Made by a program: the position numbers and the translations under genes
DNA from: Lycium barbarum
Taxonomy: Eukaryota; Streptophyta; Magnoliopsida; Solanales; Solanaceae
Reading direction: 5' to 3'
Length of the DNA stretch: 64,000 nt
NCBI RefSeq assembly: GCF_019175385.1
Contig: NC_083337.1
Location: 47,158,938-47,222,937, forward strand
Shown here: positions 34,096 through 46,688 of the stretch, piece by piece
How the letters are laid out: each line of letters opens with the position of its first letter
Position numbering within the stretch: the stretch's first letter is position 1
Notes under the pieces: generated by a model
Told to the model about the DNA's origin: nothing
Seen by the model: the letters and a program-made list of their open reading frames with translations, nothing else
Database searches by the model: none

Positions 34096-34626
34096 GATGC
34101 AAAGTTTTTCATGAGTGAGAGTATGATTAAAATAAATGGAAATTTGGGGTAACCAAAAGGTAAATAGAATGTGTGTGGAATAATTAGCTCCCTTTCGGGA
34201 GTCACGCGGAACGAGGCGGACTAAACGGGCAAAAAGAAAAAGGGTATAACACTGCTTGGGAAATTGAATGAACTTGAATAACAGCCAGAGATATTCGCCA
34301 GTAAGGTCCGAATAAGTGTGTGTATGTGTACGTGTATGTGTATGTGTGTGTATGATTTCCATTCAGTGCCATGTGGGCTAAGAGCCGAGCCCCGGCAACT
34401 AATGTTGCGATAAATAAAAGATAAGCAGTGTGAGTAATTGGAATCTTTGAAGGAGTCGATACGGGAGACGCAAGACAATTTGTGTGATAACGTGGCGGAT
34501 AAGGTTACGAATAAAGGGAAATTCTCATGAATTATTGGAGCCTTAATAGGAATGATTTGATCCTAAATTGACAATCTATCTCTGGTGCTTCTGCACTTCC
34601 GATTCCGATGAGGCTCTGCCTAGTAC

Positions 34627-35097
34627 TCCTATATATCTCTGAGTTCGACTATGTTCCCGTCTGATGAATCTTTGTGTGTTTGATCCTGAATACGTTTCTG
34701 TCTGGCACACCTCTGTATGTCTGACTCTGGATATAAGTCCGTCTGATATGCTTCTGTGCGTTTGATTTTGACCGCGCGTGTGTTTGATACATTTCGGTTT
34801 GTCTGATCACGACTGTGTATGGGATAATTCTGTACGTTTGATTCTGATTTCGAATCTGTTCGATATGATTCCGTACGTCTGACCTCGATTATGAATCTGT
34901 CTGGTGTATCTTCGTGTGTTTGATTCTGCTTACAAATTCGTCCGATACGCCTTTGTACGTCTAACTCCGATCCCAGATTTGTTTGACACATTTCAGTCTG
35001 TCTGATATACTTCTATACCTTTGATGTTGACTATGAATCTGTCCGATATGCTTATGTGCGTCCGGCTTTAGTTCTGAATCTGTTTGGCATGAAGTGT
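34627..35097 (+). repeat. Degenerate 42-bp tandem repeat in B, interior 2
   Basis: Copy of 28190-28660 with two base differences noticed (C/G to T at 34627 and A to G near 34822). The stretch 34096-34626 before it is noncoding, like its partner in interior 1. Confidence 0.75.
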
Positions 35098-35385
35098 CTG
35101 ATATGAAGTAAAGTGAGATTACGACGATGCGGTAAGGAAACTCAGGAGTGTGACAAGAAAATGATATTGACTATGATGTCTGGAAAGCGTTCGTCCATTA
35201 CAAGAATATAGCGTGTGGTCCGGTAATCACGTGGGGTATGAGAAAGTGTATTATGAAGGCATTTGAGTCAGTGACGTGAAAATTTTCCCCCTAATGTTGG
35301 TAAAGGAGCCATGTCGGAAAAATCAATAAAGGACAACTATCAAGAGAACCCTCCCGGAGTAGTACGACACCCATGAGGTCGATTC

Positions 35386-35421
35386 AACATTCGACGACGA
35401 ATGTTCTTAAGGGGGGGAGAA
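35386..35421 (+). promoter_or_regulatory. Pre-PPT hairpin and polypurine tract, B interior 2
   Basis: Identical to 28949-28984; abuts LTR3. Confidence 0.9.
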
Positions 35422-38400
35422 TGTTATGTCCCGTGTTTTCGTGTAATTGGAAATCGAGAAATAATTTCGACTTGTGTGTTTTAAGGACATAACTTGATTT
35501 TAGTAAATATGACTATGTTGGTTATGGAATCATTAATGTCAAGACCTCGGGGAAGGCCGAGGGTAAATTTGGAATTTCAGAAATTAGTTTCGGGAATTAC
35601 AAAACGGGACTTTTAATGAATCGGGCCAAGAAAATTGAATACAAAAATTGAGGCCCAAAGAGTGAAGTGGCCGGCCAAGGGAGCAAGTCCAAGCCCATTT
35701 CATTAAGGTCATGTGCTATGCACATGACCTATAAGTGGATATATATCATGTTGGTCCTTAGAATTATCAAGAACTTAATCAAAAATTCAAGAACAAAAAG
35801 AGAAAGGGGGTTCGGCCGAATAGAGAAAAGGAGAAAGAAATAATTTTCCAAGCTTTGTTGTTAATCCAAAATTCTTAATTTCTACATAGTTGTGAAGTAC
35901 TCAAGACGCTCTCCGACGTGATACAAGTAGTTTGGAGAAAGAGCGACGTTTGCGACAAGTCGGAAATTCAAGAAAAGGTATGAATTTTGTCCTCTTAATG
36001 TTATGAAATGGATATGTATGTGTTAGTGATTGGATTAGCATGAAGATTATGGGATGGGGTCGTGTTTGTGCATGGCGTGTGTGTGTGAAAAGGGTGTGTT
36101 TGGCCGTGTGCCTTAGATGGGAAAACAAGTGTGAATTGATTTCGTTTAAGGTTGTTAGTTGTGTCGTCATGGCCTTTATAACGTAAATGATTGATTGAAG
36201 AATTGATTTGGTGTTAGAAAATGATTTCGGAACGTTATCGGAAAGTGTATACCTTTGGTATATTTGTGTATATCATAGTATATTTATGATACTAAAGACT
36301 TTAAATATGATTTATGGTTGATGATAATGAATTCGGAATGAAACGACGCAAGTTAGAATGTTCGTCGTAACTTTTGGTGTTTTGAATGAAATATGGAAAG
36401 TAATGAACTTTGGGGAAGTTTGTATGTGGTTTGGAAATTGTTGGTGGTGTGTTTGAATAATTGTGAATGAATAGACTAGTGTGGAAATAGATTTGGAATT
36501 TTGAAGTTTGAATATAGAATTACCAACTTATGTAATAAGGTGCAATTTTGAAGTTAGTGTGGTTGATTGTGGTTTGTATTGTGTAATGATGTTTGGGATT
36601 GTTGTTGTTGTTGTATTTTGAGCCGAGCCAAGTCTCGGGGATGTTAGATTTATAGGGGAAATGCTGCCGAAATTTCGGTAGCCAAGTATAGCCCCAAAGA
36701 TGAAAATGCTAACTCTCATGAATAGTAACTGGTAAAAGTGACCATTTGCAGTTTTCGGACGAAACGGGAATCGCGATTTGACGAGCGTAAGGCGCCAACC
36801 AGGTATGTAAAGCCTACCTATCCTTCTTTTGGCATGTCCTAGTCATACTAGGTTAATATCGGAATCTCGGGGGTAACTCTGCTCTTGGAAGTTCAAGTTT
36901 GGGTACTATTCATCCAGCGCAATTGAACCCTTTTGTGGCATTTGGTCAAAGGAATGTTCGAATCGTCATAACTTTTGTGGTGTTGTCCGAAACCCTCCGA
37001 AACTTTCGTAGATGGCTCTAGGGAGCCTAAGGTCTGTGATTTGCGTCTGCCGCCTCAATTTGACTCGAGGTGGGCCCACGAGCCCCGAGGCTCCCCTTAT
37101 TCGGTTTGTTTGGTTCGTTTGCGTCCGCTATGACCAGTGATCGTTTGTTTATGACTCAATGGTTCGTTTGAAACTTTCTATGCCGTTAGTGAACGTTTTG
37201 TACTTTGAATAATGTGAGATTTTCGGAAAAAGACCTATAAACAGCTTTTTTCTAAAGATTTGGCAGTTTGGAACTTCGTAACTTTTATACACAAATTTTG
37301 TTCAATCTGATTCCTACTCCGAGCCTTCTGGCGTCGGTATATACCTATATGTAAACTATATGTTGAGTCCGGTAAATTATTTTTGATATGCATATGGTTT
37401 CTGCACTACTCTGTTCGTGCTGTCTGCTATGAGTTCGTTCGTCGGTACCCGGGCCGACTTTGTGATCGTGCGCGCTATAACATATTCGGGAGTTATGATG
37501 TGTTACGGTTTCCGAGGCCTCGCCATAGGGCCGGTTACCGTTTATGGAGTTGTGATGTGATATGGCATTTGATATGTTCTGATAATGTGATGTGTGTGTG
37601 ATATGATGTGTCTGGAGACTGTACGGAGATTTGAAAACTTCTGGAGTTATGATGTGTTGTGGCACCAGCGTCGGGGGGTGACCACGTTCCTAAACCCTAT
37701 ACATGATTTGATTGCATTTGTACGTTCGCCTCCCGCACAGGTTTGCTTTGCTTACGTTGGCGGTGTGTTTGTTCTTTCTGACTCCAGTTGTGTTTGTGAT
37801 TTCTGTACCTTCTGCTTTACATACTCAGTACTTCTCCCGTACTGACCCCCGTTTCTTCGGGGGCTGTGTTTTATGCCCGCAGGTACTGAAGCTCGTTTGG
37901 GTGGTCCTCCAGTTTAGGCTACTCATTCTGCTGTGTTGGAGAGCTCCCCTTGATTCGGAGACTACTTTTGGTACATATCTTCTGTTGTATGTGTGTGTTC
38001 GGTACATTTGTGGATGTGTGGGTACGGCGGGGCCCTGTCCCGTCATATGTTCATATGTTCTGTTTTGTTTAGAGGCCTGTAGTCAGATTTGTGGGTCGTG
38101 GGTCCGGTGTGTTTGTATTTGAGTCTGTTTTGCGATCTTAAGCGGCCCGTACGCTACTATAGCCAAGTCGGCCTCTGAGTTTGTATGTGTGTATGTGCAT
38201 TTGGGCGATGTACATTCCGCCCCTTTCTGATGTGTGTGTGTGCATTTGGGCGACGTATATTCCGCCATCTTTCTGATTTTTATTTGGCTAATCGGAACGG
38301 GCGACCGCTTAAGATAAGTGTTCGATAAATGTTTGTGTCTGGCGTCTGCTGCTCATTTTCAGTTCGGATAACGCATGCTGAGTTTGATTGAGTTTGAATA

Positions 38401-38476
38401 CGATGATCGGGTTGTGAGTTGGTTTGGGGTGCCTAAGTAGGGCACCAGTCGCGGCCCACGGGGTTGGGTCGTGACA
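35422..38476 (+). repeat. LTR3 of element B
   Basis: 3055 bp. Its 3' half has about 14 bases that differ from both LTR1 and LTR2 (first at 37164), while its 5' half agrees with LTR2. Followed by the GTAAG TSD and the rest of solo LTR H. Confidence 0.95.
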
Positions 38477-38481
38477 GTAAG

Positions 38482-40420
38482 GCATGAGCAACATCAATAA
38501 ATAAGCATCACGAACAACATATGAAATAGCATAGGAGGGGGAGACAATAATATCATCGTCATAGCACTTACCTGCCTTTCGTAGGACTTTCCATTTTCCA
38601 TACGTATTTGTACACCTACGTCATCATCTGTATTCCATAATAGTACTCGTACCATACTTGTGCTCATATTCGTATACATGTCCTTATTCGTATTCTTATA
38701 CATAATATTATCACATTCATATTCATATTATATACATAGTCATTTCATATACATAGCATTTATATAGCATACCCGACCTCATAAGATCAGTGTTTCATAC
38801 ATACTTGGCCAACCAAGGCTCAAGGTTACTCATACCTGGCCCTACCAAGGCTTCAGGGTTATCTGTACCATCTGCAGAGGTGTGCGCGCGTTTCGTAATC
38901 GTATACATACTTTATACGTATTCATATACATATATCCTACCTGGCGTTATAAGCTCGGGGTGTCATTATAGCCCTTCATAGGCACATGTAAGTATAATAG
39001 CCCGTAGGTACCTTTAGCATCATTATTATTATCATCGTTATCACTATCATCATCATTTTCGCTACATCTATATCTTATGCTTACTCGTCATATGGGGTGC
39101 GTAGTACAATCGTAGCACATATCGAGGATCGTGAGCTTATGAGCTCGGAGTGTCAATCATTTGAATACAACATACTCATATAGAGGATTTAAGAGTTTGG
39201 CCAAGGAACCATGTCTTATGAAAGAAGGGATAGCCTTACATACCTTTTCGTCGGACTATTCTACACTTGCACGCTTCCTTCCAATGCTAGCGTCTATACC
39301 TTCATTAATATCATAACAATGGCCATTAGTCATTCACATTATCCACATTATCTAGATTCCTTAATTTGCCTCTAATTCACCCATATTCATGGTCATAACA
39401 TCCAACTTCGTCTATTCGTCTAAAGTGTCTAGTTCATGATCTTAGTACCATTTATAATGCATTCATATCACAACACAACAACATTCATGATTCAATTCAA
39501 ACTATTCCTCAAAATGTCACTATTTATCATTCATGACCTACTTGACCATATTTTCTACAGTCCATGTATTTCAACTCTTCAATACCTTAAACATCATGTA
39601 AAAATCATGAATCTTACCTTAGAAGTTGTAGGAACAAGCTTTGGTTAATAATACTCCACTTTGAGCAAAACCCTAGTTTTTCTCCATTTGGATTTCTTGA
39701 CCTAGATGATCTTCGATGATGTTCTTACTCTTGATTCACCTTGTTGTATGTTGTTGATCCTCAAATATCCTTGAAAACTTGTATAATAAATGTAGAGAGA
39801 GGTTTTAGAGAGAAGTGGTGAAATGTTGTAATGAAATAAAACAAGTGTTGGTCCCTTTATTTAATGACTTGCAAAATCTGTGCTGAGGTGAACAGTGGTC
39901 GTCCATCGTGGTTTACGGCCCGTATTGCAGTTTACGGACCGTCCCTCGAGATCGTCTTTAACCATTTCCAGAACCAGAAGCTTTGGCTGCTTGCATGGTG
40001 ATTTACGACCATGGTTTACGGGCCGTAAATCACTTTACGGTCCGTCCTCCAGGTCGTATTTTACCATTTCTCGGCTGGCAGAAAGTTGAAGCCTTGCATG
40101 GCAGTTTACGACCTGCTAGTTTACGGACCCGTATACCAGTTTACAGTCCGTCCTAGCACTTTATGACCACTGGGCAGTTGCAATTCTGCAACTTCCCATA
40201 TTTCTTAGACTTCTCATTTTAATCACCCACGTCCATACACATGCATTGCTCACCTTATATCTCATCTTAATTTAGACAACTTTCTCATCTCACACCGGAT
40301 ACCTTTGAAATCCCGCCTAAGGTCATTAAACGTCGTTTCTTGCTCATGGACATCATGCACTCATACTTATCACTAGTTCGTTTACTTACGTACCAACGGA
40401 AAAAATTTCGAGGTGTAACA
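38482..40420 (-). mobile_element. Solo LTR H, right part
   Basis: Continues 22037-22547 after array B (38477-38481 is the B TSD) and ends GAGGTGTAACA at 40420, then CCAAT. It is close to LTR A in reverse, including the TTTACGG/CCGTAAA cluster at 39905-40150. With the left part it totals about 2.45 kb; it has no interior, so it is a solo LTR. Confidence 0.9.
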
Positions 40421-40425
40421 CCAAT

Positions 40426-41555
40426 TCGAGATCATGAGTTGGATAATTCCTTTCATGCTTCCGCAACTGCCGGGAAGAATTGGCAAAGAATTTACCGTGC
40501 TGCATCAGCACCCAGCCCAATCCGACACCGGAGGCATCACAATAAACAACATAGTCTTCTGACCCTTCTGGAAGTGTCAGGACTGGGGCCGAAGTTAATC
40601 TATCCTTCAATTCCTGAAAACTGCGTTCGTAGGCATCGGTCCACTGAATTTTTTCTAACCTCTGAGTTAGCTTCGTTAATGTTGTTGAAATAGAAGAAAC
40701 CCCTTCCATAAATCTCCTATAGTAACCTGCCTAGCCCAAGAAGCTACGGACCTCGGTAGGCGTTGTAGGCAAGGCCAAGTCTTCACAGCTTCAATTTTCT
40801 GAGTATCAACTCGAATACCATCAGCTGAGATAATATGGCCCAGAAAGGTCATTGAATTCAGCCAGAACTCATATTTTGAAAATTTGGCATATAGTTCACG
40901 AGTCCGAAGAATTCCAAGGACAGTACATAGATGATCCGCATGCTCTGCTTCCGACCGAGAATATACTAGAATTTCATCAATGAATACTATCACAAATAGA
41001 TCTAAGAAAGGCCTGAACACATATAAGAAAGGCCTGAACACATTATTCATTAAATTCATGAACACCGCTGGGGCATTTGTCAACCCGAATGACATTACTC
41101 GGAATTCATAATGACCATATCTGGTTCTGAAAGATGTCTTCGGAATATCTTTTTCTCTAACTCTCACTTGATGATAACCTGACCGCAGATCTATTTTGGA
41201 AAACCACTCGGCACCCTGTAATTGATCAAACAAATCATCGATTCTCAGAAGAGGATATTTATTATTTATCATCACCCTGTTCAACTGCCTATAATCGATG
41301 CACATTCGTAAAGAACCATCTTTCTTTCTCACAAATAAGATAGGTGCTCCCCATGGCGATGAACTGGGTCTAATGAATCCCTTCTCGAGAAAATCTTTCA
41401 ATTACGCCTTTAGCTCTTTCAATTCTGCTGGAGCCAATCTATAGGGATGAATAGATATAGGTTGGTATCCGGCAACACATCGATAGCGAAATCAATCTCC
41501 CGTTCCAATCGAAGGACTAGAAGTTCATCTGGAAATACATCTGGGAAATCATTGA
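40426..41555 (-). pseudogene. pol: Element G pol: RNase H start and reverse transcriptase (broken)
   Basis: Minus-strand RT from [22 protein letters not shown] through [49 protein letters not shown] and [10 protein letters not shown] to AVKTWP, then RNase H ([25 protein letters not shown]). The RT catalytic motif is FIDE, not FIDD, so a catalytic Asp is lost. A 21-bp tandem duplication repeats VFRPFLY just before it (about 41000-41045). A frameshift near 40780 and a stop in the following LGLAGYY region separate RT from RNase H. Confidence 0.9.
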
Positions 41556-42060
41556 CTACCGAGACGGATTGAAGAGTCGGCGGCTTTGCTTCGGTGCTAG
41601 ATGATAAATATAGCCCTTTGCAATTATATTTCTTGCTTTGACGTAGGAAATAAACTTATCCCTTGGGGACGCTGTATTGCCCTTCCATTCGAGCACTGGT
41701 TCTCCTGGAAATCGGAATCGAACTATTTTTGTTCTACAGTCCATATTAGCATAGCACGAGGCCAACCAATCCATGCCCATAATCACATCAAAATCTAACA
41801 TTTCTATCTCAGCCAAATCAACTTTAGTCTGACGATCTCATACCACAATCATACAATTCTTATACACTTGTCTACCTATTACTGGATCACTAACTGGTGT
41901 AGATACCTCGAAGGGTTTAATCGGCTCGGGTTTCACCCCAATTCGGCCAGCAATATAAGAAGTGATATAAAACAATGTAGAACATGGATCAATCAATGCA
42001 TAAACATCATGAGAGAATATGGATAATATACCTGTAACCACATCCGGGGAGGACTCAAGA
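41556..42060 (-). pseudogene. Element G protease (broken)
   Basis: Minus strand: TGILSIFSHDVYALIDPCSTLFY (the active-site loop has DPC where A and C have DPG) and, after a stop replacing the Cys codon in MIVV-DRQTK, MAEIEMLDFDVIMGMDWLASCYANMDC and [13 protein letters not shown]. The second part is the intact reference for the roughly 22 nt missing from element A. It is in the same frame order as gag and RT. Confidence 0.85.
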
Positions 42061-43426
42061 TCCTGACGTCCAGCTAAAGCATAAATACGGGGTTGGGTGC
42101 CACCTGAACTGGATGCTCCCCCTCTGCCCCTACTGTGACCTGCTGGAGTCTGGGGAGTCTACCCTACCGGACGCACAGACGAGGAAGAACCAGCTGCGGA
42201 TCCTGTGGGCTGAGCCCCAACTCTACCACCCATCGTCGGGCAATCACGCATCATATGCCCCACCTGACCATAGGCATAGCAAGCGTCTGAGCCCTGACGA
42301 CACGAACCCGAATGTAACTTTCTACACTGGCTGCATCATGAAATCGGTGGCCTCCTTCGACTATAATCACTTCCAAATTGGGAACCCAAAACTCTCGAGC
42401 TCTGTCCCTGATTTGTCCCTAACCTGAATAACTAGGGCGATCAAATCTCCTACTCGTAAATCGAGGGGGTGCACTAGTCGCGGACTGACCCAAATACCTG
42501 GAATACTGTTGATGACCCCCTTTGTACTCACTACTACAAAATCTGGCCCTCTTACTCTGCCCTCTATCAATATCGCGCTCACCCTTCTGCGGCTGTTGCT
42601 GTTCTTCTAGATTTTGAGCGTGGGCCTGAATATGGGAGATATCCATCCCCTCCTATAGTGAAGCTGTCAAGCAATCTTTGAACAAATGTGGCCCTAAGCC
42701 ACTCACAAATCTATGTACTCTATCTCCCATGTCAGCCACCATAGTCAGAGCATATCGAGCTAATGAATTCAAGTGAAGGCTATACTCCCGGGCACTCATA
42801 TTCCCTTGCTTAAGATTCAAGAATTTATCAGCTCTGGCCCGACGGACCTCGGGTGGCAGGTAGTGACAAACAAAAGCTTTCACAAACTTTTGCCAAACCG
42901 GGGGAGGTGCATCCTCTACTCTCGAAGAAATCCAATAATCGTACCAAAGGACCGATACATCCCGGAGTCTGTAAGATCCCGACTCCACAGATTCAGTATC
43001 GGAGGCATGGATGATTTTCAACGTCCTCAACATTTCATCTATAAAACCTTGCGGGTCTTCCTCCAACTTTGACCGGAAAAATTCTAGAGGATTTACACTC
43101 ATGAAATCACGAGCCCTTGCACTAGTGGCTCTATCACCAGGACCCGTACTTTTCCGTTGAGCCTGAGCGGAAACTAACTGAGTTAATAACTGAATGACCT
43201 CAATCATTTGTTGACCCGAAGCACCCGATGGAGGAACTGGAGGCATAGGAGCTGGAGTAGAGACCCCTCCTTGCTCTTCTAGAGTAAGCAGAGTGTGAGA
43301 GGTATTGGATAAAGCCTCAATATGGGATTCCACTTCTTCTACATTCATTGGAAACTCCCTTTCCATCCGCCTTTTTGTTGTATCCTTGCTTTTCTGGGCG
43401 ACGGTGGCTTTTCTCTTTACCGGCAT
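42061..43426 (-). pseudogene. gag: Element G gag (broken)
   Basis: Starts at ATG 43426-43424 (MPVKRKATVAQKSK). The core (FFRSKLEEDPQGF to LNSLARYA) is open down to TAG at 42655-42653, where A has CAG in SLQDGMDI. The same frame then resumes as EGMDISHIQAHAQNLEE and stops again at 42419-42421. The zinc-knuckle region is frameshifted. The gag-protease junction reads YALAGRQDLESS with CAG. Gag is dead, but the element is the oldest chromovirus with a recognisable full gag-pol here. Confidence 0.9.
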
Positions 43427-43540
43427 CGCTGAAATCATACGCACAATTAGAGAAGAGGAAATCTTATAACATGGCTCTAGCGCACGATCTAATACGAAGA
43501 AAGATAGTCATTTTTCCTAAATGCCCCGCAACCTCTTGTT

Positions 43541-43570
43541 TATAAGTGTGGCGTGCTTCACAATCATAAA
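43541..43570 (-). promoter_or_regulatory. Leader hairpin of element G
   Basis: Minus strand TTATGATTGTG pairs with CACACTTATAA with one mismatch; loop AAGCACGC. The stem is kept but the loop hexamer is not self-complementary. Confidence 0.5.
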
Positions 43571-43617
43571 AAAGACTCTACTGGACATGGCTCGTAGACA
43601 CACCCTAAGACGGAACT

Positions 43618-43629
43618 GCTCTGATACCA
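43618..43629 (-). other. Primer binding site of element G
   Basis: The minus strand reads TGGTATCAGAGC, next to the LTR edge at 43634. Confidence 0.9.
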
Positions 43630-43877
43630 CTTCTATCACGACCCGACTAGGGGCCGTGAAGGGTACCTAGAGCTGACTACCGAGCACCACCCATTATGCT
43701 AGTTATCATACCCAACCTGAACACACATAATCTCCAAGGCTATACATATATATATATATATACATAAGCTCTCACGGCTGCAAAATGATATACAAAATAT
43801 ACACTGATGTATCCACGAGACAACTACTACCCACACATATGTATCTATGAACCTCTACTAGAATACTGAGACATAAG

Positions 43878-43915
43878 GGCGGGACAGGACCCCGCGGCGG
43901 GACAGGACCCCGCCA
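43878..43915. repeat. Duplicated hairpin unit in LTR G
   Basis: GGCGGGACAGGACCCCGC occurs twice in direct succession. It corresponds to the third hairpin of the LTR cassette, single in A, H and C. Confidence 0.85.
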
Positions 43916-45539
43916 TACCCAAATATCTACACAAAAGAATGCATCAATAACTGGAACCTCTGGAGTAATGGAGTGCTCCTGTGTAGCTGCTAAGAATCTG
44001 GGCCACCTCCCTGCCTACCTGTGGGTATGAACACAGCGTCCAAAAAGAAAGGACGTCAGTACGAACAATGTACTGAGTATGTAAGGCATATACGATAACA
44101 TAATAAGGAAACATAGAAAGCATAAGAGGGAAAGATAATTGTAGCTGCTTGCCTCTTGAGGCAGAATCATGCATGCTCACTTTTACCTTTCAAACATGTC
44201 ACACATACATACATAATCTGTCTGAATCGATAACATCATTAGCCCACATCCGGGGTAATCGTATCATGTCGGCCACTAGTGGTGTCATGTCCGGCCAAAT
44301 AGGCACGACGTTATCATAAGCCGCCCGCCTTAGCGGTGTCATGCCCGGCCATCTAGGAACGGTGTAATCTTACATATATACTTATCATGAAGCATGCATA
44401 AGAGCTTAAGTAAGCACTGTAACTCTATTGGAGTGACGTAAGGTCGGTAACTTCCGATTACATTATGGAAAATCATGATCGTCATGTCTCACCTTGAAGG
44501 AACTAGCACTATAAGGTGAGGCTATCAATAATGAATAGCACCAAGGAATCATGTAAAGATCATTAACATCATATCATTATCAAGGAACATATCTCATCTC
44601 CATCTCGTAGGAGGCTTTTAATACTCTTTAGCTTTCGTCTTTTGGAATGTAAGAAGGTCATGGGAATTACCGGAAATGAGTTATAACATATATACGAATC
44701 ATGCCTTTGAAGGAAGGGCTAGCCTTACATACCTTTATATCTTTTTAAATCTATTGCCTACTTGCTTGCCTTTCGAGCTCGCGATGCTTCCTTCACTAGA
44801 ATTTTGTACTAAAATTAGACAACTAGAAACATACATAAGCTTAAGCTAAAGAAACTAAAAGTTAATGGAAATTTGGCGACACTTCCTTTGTCTCGACAAC
44901 TTCTTCCATGAAATAAGATAACCCTCAAACATCAATAAGAACACTCATGATAACATAATCGATAGATTCTTTAAGTTAAACATTGTTTACTTCTTAAATC
45001 CACCTTCAAGATCATCCATAACCATACCTATATTACAACATCATATTCATTCTCATAGAATACTCCTTTAATATCATTCGTATCATTCACCACAAGTTTG
45101 TACTCATAACATTTCATGAACTATTATTCAAGTTAAGTCATTAATCAAGAGTATCACTATTTCCATATTTGTATTCCATATTCTCCTCCCTTCCATAATC
45201 TAGGTCTTTTAACTTCTCAATACTCTTAATAACATAAATTGAACATAAAACTTACCTTTGATTATGTAGGAATGGACTTTGAATGGAACTACTTCACTTG
45301 GCGAAAACCCTACTTCAACACCAAAGAGATTCTTGGTTTTCACAAACCCTAGAGAGTATCCTTGCACTATATTCTACTAATTTTTGGTGTTTACTCCTTG
45401 ATTTCCCTTGGATATATGATGATATGATGAGAGAATTTTTCTAGAACCTTCAAGACTTAGAGAGAGACTCAAATCTGAAAATTTGGAGCTCAACTCGTCT
45501 ATTTATAACTAAAACTGGAAAGTTCCAGAGAAGCAGTTC

Positions 45540-45780
45540 GACGAGCGGGTTGACGGTCACGTCGACGTGTCGATGGTCCATCGACTTGCTCCGTCAACCT
45601 GCTTCTGTAGATCAGAAGTTACAGAGTCCTATTGACGGTGGAGATCGACGGCCCGTCAATGTGTCGATGGTCCGTCGACGTATCTCGTTGATCTGCTTCT
45701 ACAGATTAGAATTTTCAGAACATAGTGTCGGTGTATATTGACGGTCCGTCGACATGATCGATGGTCCGTCGATAATGGCT
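45540..45780. repeat. Palindrome cluster in LTR G
   Basis: Repeated GTCGATGGTCCGTCGAC, ATCGACGGCCCGTCAAT and TTGACGGTCCGTCGAC motifs: an ACGG-N-CCGT or ATGG-N-CCGT core with TCGA-type arms. It lies about 280-520 bp from the outer LTR end, the same place as in LTRs A and C. Confidence 0.75.
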
Positions 45781-46058
45781 GATGTCTGCAGACTTCTCTA
45801 AATCTGGTCAGCCTACGTCGGTTCAATCCGTCAACTTCTAACCTCGCAAATTACCAGGAATACCTACTGGTACATTGTGTTCAATATTCTCAACCTTAAC
45901 TTTCTCTAACAAGCTTTCTTCTTTTCTTTCCCCAAATGTCTTTGGAATCTTAATTAGAATCATTAAGTATCCCTTCTTACTAGTAGGGACATCATATACA
46001 CCTTAATCTACGTTAGCCTATTCACCACACAATTACATGAAATTTTCAGGGTGTAACA

Positions 46059-46688
46059 TATGGAATTTAGGGAAACAGACCCACAAGGGTAAAACGGGAA
46101 ATTTGAAAGTAAAATATGCAATTCAAGTCTAAGTGATCAAAACCCACTAATCAATTCCTAAAACAACTCAATATTAAGCTAAATTTGTATTTAAAGAGAA
46201 ATCCCCAATTTTGGGTATGAACCCTAACTCTCAAATTCATAAATTGGTTTACTAATAAAGAAGGATTCATGTTTATATAGCTACTACCCATCTATTCCAT
46301 AATAATATAAGCTTATTCCATCAACAAATCAAGGTTTGGTAATCAAAAGTTCATTCTAGAAAGAAACCCCAAAAATCCTCTTTAATCTTATGTTATTGGA
46401 AAACTCTAGAATGAATTAGGGAGATTCTAAGGTGGATTATGAATCATAAATGAAGAATAGGGTTGGATGAACTTACCCCAATGAAGAATTGCCTCAGAAT
46501 CTTTTGTTTTTTCTCTCAAAATTGCTCTAAAACCTAGAGTGATGAATGACGACTGATAGGGTTTAAAAAAGGATTTAAGTAATTTAAGTCCCCGTCGACC
46601 GCTACAGTAGTAACATGACCGCCATGGCGGTCACTCACATTTACTATACACCACTTTAGTGGCATAGCCATCACCACGACGATACCGT
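46059..46688 (-). mobile_element. LTR-like fragment I
   Basis: The first 130 bp resemble 48310-48460 of solo LTR J (GATCAAAACCCACTAATCAA and neighbours), so this is probably an older LTR of a family related to J. It was cut by G on the left and J on the right. No coding region. Confidence 0.55.
46684..46688. repeat. TSD of solo LTR J, left copy (ACCGT)
   Basis: ACCGT recurs at 48471-48475. Confidence 0.85.

Larger units (their letters stand above)
22548..38476 (+). mobile_element. Element B: tandem gag-only retrotransposon (LTR-interior-LTR-interior-LTR)
   Basis: Three LTRs of exactly 3055 bp (22548-25602, 28985-32039, 35422-38476) separate two interiors of 3382 bp, period 6437 bp. Each interior has a primer site, leader hairpin, intact gag, 5S-like cassette, 42-bp repeats and PPT, but no protease, RT, RNase H or integrase. 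It fits the class of gag-only non-autonomous LTR elements (TR-GAG) that need a partner's pol. One GTAAG TSD pair flanks the array. By eye the copies differ at a handful of bases, and the pattern marks the middle LTR as a recombinant. This is the youngest insertion visible. Confidence 0.95.
43634..46058 (-). repeat. 5' LTR of element G
   Basis: Plus-strand ends TATCACGACCCG (terminal TG mutated to TA) and GGGTGTAACA; about 2.4 kb. It has hairpins at 44037-44075, a duplicated GGCGGGACAGGACCCCGC unit at 43878-43915, and a palindrome cluster at 45540-45780. Its right edge abuts fragment I; the left LTR of G would lie outside the window. Confidence 0.88.
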
